In this document: piece after piece, positions 15,946 to 21,958 of the stretch
How positions within the stretch are numbered: the stretch's first letter is position 1
How the letters are laid out: every line of letters begins with the position of its first letter
NCBI GenBank assembly: GCA_003217835.1
Contig: QHMQ01000048.1
Location: 1 to 21,958 of the forward strand
Direction of reading: 5' to 3'
DNA: 21,958 nt
Origin: Verrucomicrobiota bacterium
GTDB taxonomy: Bacteria; Verrucomicrobiota; Verrucomicrobiia; Chthoniobacterales; UBA10450
Program-made: the position numbers and the translations under genes
Notes under the pieces: model-generated
Database searches by the model: none
What the model was told of the DNA's origin: nothing
The model's input: only the letters and a program-made list of their open reading frames with translations

Positions 15946-16338
15946 ATGGACGATGCCGATCAACCTAAAGGTGAGCTGGTGATCCAAACAATTGCCATGC
16001 CCAAGGATACAAACCCGAATGGCGATATTTTCGGCGGCTGGTTGACGTCGCAAATGGATCTGGGTAGCAGCATTCTCGCGGCAAAAATGGCGCAAGCCCG
16101 GGTCGTCACAGTAGCCATGGAAGGAATGTCTTTCCTGGAACCCGTTCGAGTGGGGGACACAGTCGCGTGTTACGCCTGGGTAGAGCGAATTGGCCGCACT
16201 TCAATGGTCATTCCTGTAGAAGTCTGGGTGCGCCGGTACATGCACGGAAAACAGATTCGCGTGACGCGCGGTGTCTTTACCCACGTGGCTGTGGACGATT
16301 CCGGAAGACCGATTCCCGTAAAGCGAGAAGCACCGTGA
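15946..16338 (+). CDS. Acyl-CoA thioesterase (YciA-like hotdog fold)
   Basis: The protein has 130 residues from ATG 15946, chosen because MDDADQPKGELVIQTIAMPKD fits the family; an upstream ATG at 15889 lies inside the palindromic repeat. The motif NPNGDIFGGWLTSQMDLGSSILA contains the catalytic Asp/Gly pattern of YciA and BFIT-type thioesterases, which hydrolyse acyl-CoA esters to free CoA and acid in the cytoplasm. GMSFLEPVRVGDTV and GVFTHVAVD follow in the expected order. A single hotdog domain implies a multimeric enzyme. The substrate cannot be told from sequence. It precedes the glycosyltransferase by 25 bases, on the same strand. Confidence 0.93.
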   Translation: MDDADQPKGELVIQTIAMPKDTNPNGDIFGGWLTSQMDLGSSILAAKMAQARVVTVAMEGMSFLEPVRVGDTVACYAWVERIGRTSMVIPVEVWVRRYMHGKQIRVTRGVFTHVAVDDSGRPIPVKREAP

Positions 16339-16363
16339 CGAACTTGTTATCGGTCGCGCATCG

Positions 16364-17560
16364 ATGACGCAGTTTGCATATCTCTTTGAGCGATTTCCGT
16401 CATTCGGACAGACGTTTTGCTATCGAGAAGTCGCAGAGCTCGCTCGACAAGGCGTGACGCCGCCTATCTTCTCTATCCGCAAGCCCAAGGACGAGCCGCC
16501 GCAGGATTGGGATAAACGCATTGTTGAGGGTGTCGATTACCTGCCGGAGGAGGAGGAATTGTTAGACGAAGTTCGCCGAGCTTCGCAGAAGGAGAGGTTA
16601 ACCGGAGAAGTCATCGCTGCGTTGAGTGAATGGGGGCGGCGCCCTGATTTTCTCCGTCTCTACCAGGCTGTTCATGTCGGCGTGCGCTTACGACAAATGC
16701 GAATCGAGCATGTTCATGCGCACTTCGCTGGGATGGCTGCCCGCACCGCTTTTTGGATCCAGAAGTTTTTTGGAATTAGCTTTAGCTTCACAGGGCACGC
16801 CAACGATATTTTCGCACCGCGAAATTTCGAGATCGGACTTCGTAGCCTTGTCGATGCGGCGCGGGTAATTGTTACAGAAACCGATTTTGCCGAGAAATTT
16901 CTGCGAGAGCGCTTTCCAGAGCATGCGGATCGAATCCACCGTATTTACAATGGATTAACAATCGCCGGATTCAGGCGCGCAAATTTTTCATCCGCTTCTC
17001 CACTGATCGTCGCGGTCGGTCGTTTGATCGACAAGAAGAGGTTCGCCGATTTGATCCGCGCCTGTCGATTGCTGATGGAGCGTGGGAGATCATTTCGCTG
17101 CGAGATCATCGGGGAAGGTCCACTTGAGAAAGAATTGCATCAGCAGATCCATGACCTTGATTTGCAAAACTACGTCAAGCTTCTTGGTCCAAAACCGCAA
17201 CATGAAATCGCAGAGCACCTAGCGATGGGAACCGTTTTTGTTCTACCGAGTTTGATCGACGCCAGTGGCGGCATGGATAATCTACCCACGGTGATCATGG
17301 AGGCGATGGCGACCGGTTTGCCCGTCATTTCGACACCGATTGGTGGAATTCCGGAAATGGTTGTGCAAAATGAGACCGGAGTGCTTGTCCCGGCCGGTGA
17401 TTCCAGTGCGCTCGCAAGTGCGATTGAAAGAGTAATTGCCGATTTTTCATTGGCGCGGCGTTTGGGCGAGAACGGTTACAAACGCGCCAACGAACTTTTC
17501 TCGATCGAGAAAAATGTGCGCGAGTTGCTCGCCACTATAATAAATCGCGAACGCAATTGA
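16364..17560 (+). CDS. Glycosyltransferase, GT4 family
   Basis: The protein has 398 residues with a GT-B fold. An N-terminal half contains the exporter-style beginning FAYLFERFPSFGQTFCYREV and HVHAHFAGMAA, and the C-terminal nucleotide-sugar domain has VAVGRLIDKKRFADLI, IIGEGPLEKEL and FVLPSLIDASGGMDNLPTV. The EX7E segment lies in the following IMEAMATGLPVISTPIGG. The enzyme probably transfers a sugar from a nucleotide donor during polysaccharide or glycolipid synthesis on the cytoplasmic face of the membrane. Donor and acceptor are unknown. The ATG at 16364 lies 25 bases after the thioesterase. Its last 26 bases (17535-17560) overlap the end of the convergent opcA gene. Confidence 0.92.
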   Translation: MTQFAYLFERFPSFGQTFCYREVAELARQGVTPPIFSIRKPKDEPPQDWDKRIVEGVDYLPEEEELLDEVRRASQKERLTGEVIAALSEWGRRPDFLRLYQAVHVGVRLRQMRIEHVHAHFAGMAARTAFWIQKFFGISFSFTGHANDIFAPRNFEIGLRSLVDAARVIVTETDFAEKFLRERFPEHADRIHRIYNGLTIAGFRRANFSSASPLIVAVGRLIDKKRFADLIRACRLLMERGRSFRCEIIGEGPLEKELHQQIHDLDLQNYVKLLGPKPQHEIAEHLAMGTVFVLPSLIDASGGMDNLPTVIMEAMATGLPVISTPIGGIPEMVVQNETGVLVPAGDSSALASAIERVIADFSLARRLGENGYKRANELFSIEKNVRELLATIINRERN

Positions 17561-18593
17561 CGGCGCGCAGATAAACATGATGCGGCCCTCCGCGCATGAG
17601 TTCTTCGCTCATCAAGCTTACCGGATCGTTGCTCCCCGCCGGCATCAGTTGCGGCATGCGTTTCTCGCCCGGTTTACCGCGCGAAACCTCGAGGAGATCA
17701 CCGCATTTTGCACGAGCCACGACGAACTCCACCTCAGGCGAATTCAGAATGATTTCACCGATCGGCTCGCCAGCTCGCTCGCGTAGTTCGATGTCGATCT
17801 TTCGGCCACTTAAATTAAGGAATTGAAGGACGCCGCCGCCTATCGTTTTCTCGACGCGCCAATTCAATTGCGCGGCCAACCAACCGGCAAAGAGCATGGC
17901 TGTCGATCTGAATCCGGGTGCGAATTCGATGCGTGCGTTTTTGATTTTAGCGAAGCGATGATACGATGCCGGGTGATCGAAGAATTGGGCAAGCGCGAAG
18001 CGGACCCGGTCCAGCCGCGTCCAATTCAAGTCACAAAGCACGATACGCTGTTTCGCTTCCATTTGCGCGGACTCAACCAATCGCATTTGCGCGTGAAAAT
18101 CTTTCCACGTCTGACTGTCGTAGATCACCCGATCGACCCACGCCCAAAGCTGCCGATCCATCGGCTCACGAAACTCGCCCTGCCACCAAAGATAAAACGG
18201 CAGGTCCGAATCGAGGTGCGAGAATACGATGCTGGGCAGCAGATCCGTACACGGTCCTTCGAGCAGAAATGAAATTTGTTCGGAGCAGATTTGCTTGCTG
18301 CCGGTGCGACTGATATGACAATGCGCACTAATCCAGGCTTCGACCCGATCTTCCTTCGTTTTGCAATCAGCGCCAATAACAATGGCGCGACACGCATGGT
18401 TCTCAGCAATCTTCGCAATGAGCTGCGTGTTCTTTTCCAGTGACCCTGGCGCCTCGCTGTAAACCGCAAGATTGACCAGAGAAGCGCGCGTCATCGCGCC
18501 TTCGCTCTGCGCCCACAGTTTCTTTAGCTCGCTGTCAATCTTGCCGAGCTCGACTTGAAGGCCTAACGAATAATTTTCGGCGATTGCGGCCAT
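17535..18593 (-). CDS. opcA: OpcA-like glucose-6-phosphate dehydrogenase assembly protein
   Basis: The protein has 352 residues from ATG 18593. OpcA is a cofactor-type protein known from cyanobacteria and actinobacteria that activates or assembles glucose-6-phosphate dehydrogenase. The stretch DSDLPFYLWWQGE and the C-terminal GGPHHVYLRAVNCVRDLL are family-like, and the preceding gene is zwf, only 3 bases upstream on the same strand. This close pairing supports the assignment strongly, as zwf-opcA neighbours are common. No enzymatic motif is visible. The start is firm because only ATG 18593 follows the zwf stop closely. The 3' end overlaps the convergent glycosyltransferase gene by 26 bases. 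Confidence 0.88.
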   Translation of the reverse strand: MAAIAENYSLGLQVELGKIDSELKKLWAQSEGAMTRASLVNLAVYSEAPGSLEKNTQLIAKIAENHACRAIVIGADCKTKEDRVEAWISAHCHISRTGSKQICSEQISFLLEGPCTDLLPSIVFSHLDSDLPFYLWWQGEFREPMDRQLWAWVDRVIYDSQTWKDFHAQMRLVESAQMEAKQRIVLCDLNWTRLDRVRFALAQFFDHPASYHRFAKIKNARIEFAPGFRSTAMLFAGWLAAQLNWRVEKTIGGGVLQFLNLSGRKIDIELRERAGEPIGEIILNSPEVEFVVARAKCGDLLEVSRGKPGEKRMPQLMPAGSNDPVSLMSEELMRGGPHHVYLRAVNCVRDLL

Positions 18594-18596
18594 ATG

Positions 18597-20138
18597 TCAC
18601 AATCGCCGCCATGCGCGACCGTCACGCGCGAGCAGATCGTCGGCTTCGTCCGGGCCCCATGACCCAGCAGGATAAAAGAAGAGACCGGGCGCGTCCTTTT
18701 TTGCCGACCATGTGTGCTCGATAACGTCAATAAAAGCCCAGGCCTCCTCGACCTCGTCGCGGCGGGCAAAGAGCGTGGCGTCCCCGCTCATCGCATCGAG
18801 CAGCAGGCGTTCGTACGCTTCCGGACTGGCTTTCCCGAATGACGTTCCGTAATGAAAATCCATTTTGACCGGTTCAATGCGGAAGCTCGTGCCCGGAACC
18901 TTTGCCTGTATCCGTAGTGAAATTCCTTCGTCGGGTTGAATCCGAATGACGAGCACGTTTTGGTCAGTCAAGTCTTTGCTGAAGAGAACGGCGGGCGCTT
19001 TTTTGAAGTGGATGGAAATTTCTGTGGCCGATTTCGGAAGGCGCTTCCCGACGCGCATGTAAATCGGCACATCAGCCCAGCGCCAGTCGTCGATGTAAAG
19101 ACGCAAAGCTACAAATGTCTCCGTTTGAGAGGCAGGCTTCACGTTTGGCTCCTGATGATAAGCCGCAACCGGTTTCCCATTGATCGCGCCTTGGGCGTAT
19201 TGGCCGCGCACAACGTTCGCCGCGATCTCACCCTGCGCAAAACGACGAAGCGATCGGACCACCTTGACTTTTTCGTCGCGAATACTGTCGGAGCTCAAAT
19301 CTATCGGCGGTTCCATCGCGACAAGACAAAGAAGCTGGAGCAAATGGTTTTGCACCATGTCGCGCAAAGCGCCGGTGCGGTCATAAAAACCGGCCCGAGT
19401 CTCAACCCCGAGCGTTTCCGCTGCCGTGATTTGCACGTGCTCGATGTAATGTCTGTTCCAAAGCGGTGCGAAAATCGCGTTCGCGAATCGCAAGACCAAG
19501 ATATTCTGCGCGGTTTCCTTGCCCAGAAAATGATCGATCCGGTAAGTCTGCTCTTCCGTGAAGGAATTGCGGACGATGCGATTGAGCTCGCGCGCCGAAG
19601 CCAGATCGGTTCCGAACGGTTTCTCGACAATGACGCGAGCCCAGCTTCCTTTGCAGGTCTCGTTTAAACCCGCCGCTTTCAGATGTTTCAGAATCGGTTC
19701 GAACTGATCAGGAGCAGCCGCAAAATAAAAAAGCCGGTTGCCCCGCGTGCCGCATTCCTTATCGATTTTGTCGAGACGCTTCGCCAATGTTTCGTAGCCG
19801 GCCTCGTCTCCGAACTCGCTTTGGTGATAGAAGATCGATTGCGCAAACGTCCTCCAAATTTCGTCGCGGACGGCCTGACGCGAAAATTTCCGAGTCGCTT
19901 CTTCAAGCTCAGTCCGAAATTCCTCGTCACTTTTCTCCCGTCGTGCAAATCCGACGATTGCGACCGCGGGCGGTAGGTCGCCATCGGCGGCGAGGTTGTA
20001 CAGTGCAGGGATCAGTTTGCGATGCGTGAGATCGCCGGTCGCGCCGAAGATGACAATGATGCACGGCTGTGGCACCGCGCGGGCCGACAAACCTTCACGC
20101 AATGGATTCGGCTCCGGTTGTTCGGCGGCTCGATTCAT
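18597..20138 (-). CDS. zwf: Glucose-6-phosphate dehydrogenase
   Basis: The enzyme oxidises glucose 6-phosphate to 6-phosphogluconolactone with reduction of NADP, feeding the oxidative pentose phosphate or Entner-Doudoroff pathway. The protein has 513 residues, close to the family length. The nucleotide-binding loop IFGATGDLTHRKLIPALYNL (30-49), EKPFGTDL (172-179) and the active-site segment RIDHFLGKE (200-208; usual form RIDHYLGKE) are present. MRVGKRLP and the C-terminal LLLDAMSGDATLFARRDEVEEAW also match. The ATG at 20138 leaves about 20 non-conserved residues before the fold starts. The gene is followed after 3 bases by opcA, so the two form an operon. No gnd or edd lies in the window. Confidence 0.97.
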   Translation of the reverse strand: MNRAAEQPEPNPLREGLSARAVPQPCIIVIFGATGDLTHRKLIPALYNLAADGDLPPAVAIVGFARREKSDEEFRTELEEATRKFSRQAVRDEIWRTFAQSIFYHQSEFGDEAGYETLAKRLDKIDKECGTRGNRLFYFAAAPDQFEPILKHLKAAGLNETCKGSWARVIVEKPFGTDLASARELNRIVRNSFTEEQTYRIDHFLGKETAQNILVLRFANAIFAPLWNRHYIEHVQITAAETLGVETRAGFYDRTGALRDMVQNHLLQLLCLVAMEPPIDLSSDSIRDEKVKVVRSLRRFAQGEIAANVVRGQYAQGAINGKPVAAYHQEPNVKPASQTETFVALRLYIDDWRWADVPIYMRVGKRLPKSATEISIHFKKAPAVLFSKDLTDQNVLVIRIQPDEGISLRIQAKVPGTSFRIEPVKMDFHYGTSFGKASPEAYERLLLDAMSGDATLFARRDEVEEAWAFIDVIEHTWSAKKDAPGLFFYPAGSWGPDEADDLLARDGRAWRRL

Positions 20139-20190
20139 GGGACGATCGGCAAACTACGCAGATTTTCGCCGTTTAGGTAGAGCGAATCTT

Positions 20191-20288
20191 CTGTAGCAGC
20201 AGGCTCGCCACCGGACGAGTCCGCCCGATTGGCGGACGTGCCGCCTGCAAATCTATGCAGACCGCCGTCGACTCGGCTGCCACTACAG
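20191..20288. repeat. Dispersed palindromic repeat, enlarged copy between glyA and zwf
   Basis: CTGTAGCAGCAG and CTGCCACTACAG at the two ends pair at 10 of 12 positions, as in the other copies. Here the left arm is enlarged by an extra perfect hairpin, GTCCGCC-CGATT-GGCGGAC (20219-20237), making the element 98 bases long. It ends 11 bases after the glyA stop on the minus strand and 53 bases before the zwf start. It may form the 3' structure of the glyA transcript. Confidence 0.75.
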
Positions 20289-20299
20289 TCGCGCGGCCT

Positions 20300-21598
20300 T
20301 TAGAACGGAATCGGGAACCTTCTCGTTAATTCGCGCACCTTTCCATGCACTCTCTCCAGCGCGTCGGCGTCGCTGCGATTACTTAACGCTTCTGCGATCA
20401 GGTCCGCGATCTCGAGCATCTCTTCTTCTTTCATGCCACGCGTAGTAACGGCTGGTGTACCGACGCGGATGCCGCCCGGCTTGAAAATTGGATAGGTATC
20501 GAATGGGATCGCATTCTTGTTCACGGTGATGCCGGCGCGATCGAGGACCTCCTGCGCTTCCTTCCCATTAATTTCTTTCGGACGAAGATCGACAAGCACG
20601 AGGTGATTATCGGTGCCGCCCGAAACGATGCGGTAACCGTGTTTGGCGAGCCCAGCCGCAAGAGCCTTGGCATTGATGACGACTTGACGCTGATAATCGC
20701 GAAACTGCGGCTGGAGCGCTTCGTGAAAACAAACTGCTTTCGCCGCGATCACGTGCATGAGTGGACCGCCTTGCACTCCTGGAAAAAGCATGGAGTCGAT
20801 TTGTTTCGCGAATTGCTCCTCGCACAGGACAATGCCGCCGCGGGGGCCGCGCAAGCTTTTGTGCGTCGTAGTCGTAACAAATTGCGCGTGCGGAATCGGG
20901 CTGGGGTGCTGCCCGCCTGCCACCAGCCCTGCGATGTGCGCCATGTCGATGAAAAGAATCGCGCCAACAGAATCGGCAATTTGCCGCAGCCGCGGAAAAT
21001 CAATGATGCGTGGGTACGCGGACGCGCCGGCCGTTATCATGACTGGCTGCACCTCTTCGGCCTGCTTTTGTAACGCGTCGTAATCGATTTGCTCGGTCTT
21101 CTCGTCGACGCCGTAATGGGTGACTTGATAAAATTTGCCGGAAAAATTTGCCGGATGTCCATGGGTGAGATGACCGCCGTGGGCGAGGTTCATCGTAAGA
21201 ATCTTGTCGCCGGGTTTAATTGCGGCGAAATAAACCGCCATGTTCGCTTGGGCACCACTGTGCGGTTGAACGTTCACATGCTCTGCGCCAAACAATCGCT
21301 TTGCACGATCAATGGCGAGTTGCTCGGCCACATCGACATTCTCGCAACCACCGTACCAGCGTTTTCGCGGATAACCCTCCGCGTACTTGTTTGTAAGGAC
21401 GCTGCCTTGGGCTTCCATGACCGCGCGGCTCGTGAAATTTTCCGAGGCGATCAACTCGATGTTTTCGCGCTGCCGTTTCTCTTCGGCAGCGATGGCAGCA
21501 AAAATTTCAGGATCCACCTTGCGCAAGTCGCCGCCGAGTCCAGCGGATGACGTCGATCCACCGGCTCCAGTTTGGATTGGATGCGGAAGATCGCTCAT
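20300..21598 (-). CDS. glyA: Serine hydroxymethyltransferase
   Basis: This PLP enzyme converts serine and tetrahydrofolate to glycine and 5,10-methylene-tetrahydrofolate. From ATG 21598 (MSDLPHPIQ) the protein has 432 residues, a normal length. ENIELIASENFTS, LTNKYAEGYP, WYGGCENVDVAE, PHSGAQANMAVY and the PLP-lysine motif TTTHKSLRGPRGG (K247) are all present. The same frame is open upstream without a stop to GTG 21862 and there encodes a truncated phosphatase start, so a 520-residue fusion cannot be excluded. I prefer the internal ATG because the extra part is not complete as a domain. No Shine-Dalgarno sequence precedes either start. A palindromic repeat lies just past the stop. Confidence 0.93.
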   Translation of the reverse strand: MSDLPHPIQTGAGGSTSSAGLGGDLRKVDPEIFAAIAAEEKRQRENIELIASENFTSRAVMEAQGSVLTNKYAEGYPRKRWYGGCENVDVAEQLAIDRAKRLFGAEHVNVQPHSGAQANMAVYFAAIKPGDKILTMNLAHGGHLTHGHPANFSGKFYQVTHYGVDEKTEQIDYDALQKQAEEVQPVMITAGASAYPRIIDFPRLRQIADSVGAILFIDMAHIAGLVAGGQHPSPIPHAQFVTTTTHKSLRGPRGGIVLCEEQFAKQIDSMLFPGVQGGPLMHVIAAKAVCFHEALQPQFRDYQRQVVINAKALAAGLAKHGYRIVSGGTDNHLVLVDLRPKEINGKEAQEVLDRAGITVNKNAIPFDTYPIFKPGGIRVGTPAVTTRGMKEEEMLEIADLIAEALSNRSDADALERVHGKVRELTRRFPIPF

Positions 21599-21862
21599 TA
21601 GGTAAGCAGAAGCCCGTGGGCCACGCGAAGTGGGCGCCAACTCGCTTTGTTCTACGAAGGCGAGCACGCTGGGTAAAGCGTTTTTGATCGTGCTTGCGCA
21701 GACTTCCACGGCATAGAGACTTGTGGTTTGACCGTTCCCCACGTGCACAGCTGCCGAGACGACTTCGATATCTTTCCGATTTCCAAGCAGCTGGCGAAAA
21801 ATACCTTCCGCGATGGGGCTGCGGCAAATGTTACCTGTGCAGACAAAAAGGACGCTTTTCAC
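21599..21862 (-). pseudogene. Truncated low-molecular-weight protein-tyrosine phosphatase, in frame with glyA
   Basis: From GTG 21862 about 54 residues follow the beginning of the LMW phosphatase family: KSVLFVCTGNICRSPIAEG, with the CX5R loop C8-R14-S15, then VVSAAVHVGNGQTTSLYAVEV. The family is normally about 150 residues and needs a C-terminal general-acid Asp (DP motif), which is absent. After residue 55 the sequence is unlike the phosphatase (residues about 56-88, including SELAPTSRGPRASAYL) and runs straight into GlyA. Neither other frame continues the phosphatase, so a simple frameshift does not explain it; a deletion or insertion does. As an enzyme it should be inactive. It may survive as the leader or N-terminal extension of glyA. 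Confidence 0.7.
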
Positions 21863-21958
21863 GATTCGGGCGGCGCGAGCGAGCGCGATTCTAACCTAGG
21901 ATCGAACCTGCCCGAGTCAATTTGCCGAATTGCGGGAGCGGCTTCAGCGCTGCAGTTT

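Noticed and set aside
18936..19667. A 243-codon plus-strand open frame
   Set aside because: It lies wholly antisense to zwf, whose family motifs span the region; the frame is open because of the codon bias of zwf.
21863..21958. Promoter for the glyA unit (TTGACT and TAGAAT on the minus strand)
   Set aside because: The two boxes are about 21 bases apart, longer than the usual 16-18, so I do not call it a promoter.

Overview
The window is a densely packed bacterial chromosome segment of about 22 kb with moderate GC. It carries 21 protein genes or gene ends on the two strands, one truncated gene, and a family of short palindromic repeats. I see no tRNA, rRNA, transposase, phage gene or CRISPR array. 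The gene set, weak Shine-Dalgarno sequences, GTG starts and palindromic repeats fit a free-living Gram-negative bacterium. A soil member of the Verrucomicrobiota (Chthoniobacterales-like) is my best guess. This is inference, since no phylogenetic marker could be searched.

Layout. Bases 1-4024: the end of an unknown plus-strand gene, a large proline-rich membrane-anchored protein of unknown function and an A-type iron-sulfur carrier (both minus strand), then divergent mutL with an intact endonuclease motif. Bases 4117-8100, all plus strand: GDP-mannose 4,6-dehydratase, an orphan P-II protein, undecaprenyl-diphosphatase (uppP), a small conserved protein, and a secreted cysteine-peptidase-like protein with a long disordered linker. 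Bases 8101-8717 are mostly non-coding but contain a 50-residue hydrophobic protein gene on the minus strand. Bases 8718-10705: purA and uppS, almost touching. Bases 10785-14001: hemW (minus), then divergent genes for a secreted DUF362 protein and a squalene/phytoene-synthase-family enzyme separated by one base. Bases 14032-17560: a family 4 uracil-DNA glycosylase (minus), then queA, an acyl-CoA thioesterase and a GT4 glycosyltransferase (plus). Bases 17535-21862, minus strand: glyA preceded in frame by a truncated low-molecular-weight phosphatase, then zwf-opcA.

Themes. Most genes are housekeeping: DNA repair (mutL, UDG), tRNA modification (queA), purine and one-carbon metabolism (purA, glyA), the oxidative pentose phosphate pathway (zwf, opcA) and Fe-S/heme functions. 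UppS and UppP make and recycle the undecaprenyl carrier. Gmd and the GT4 enzyme point to surface polysaccharide synthesis. The squalene-synthase-family gene points to triterpenoid or carotenoid synthesis.

No clear new multi-gene defence or biosynthetic system is visible. The most interesting points are (i) a palindromic repeat family with complementary CTGTAG...CTACAG ends, one copy of which is translated as residues 11-32 of HemW; (ii) a phosphatase remnant that retains its catalytic P-loop and is open in frame with GlyA; (iii) the proline-rich membrane protein; and (iv) the tightly coupled DUF362/squalene-synthase pair.
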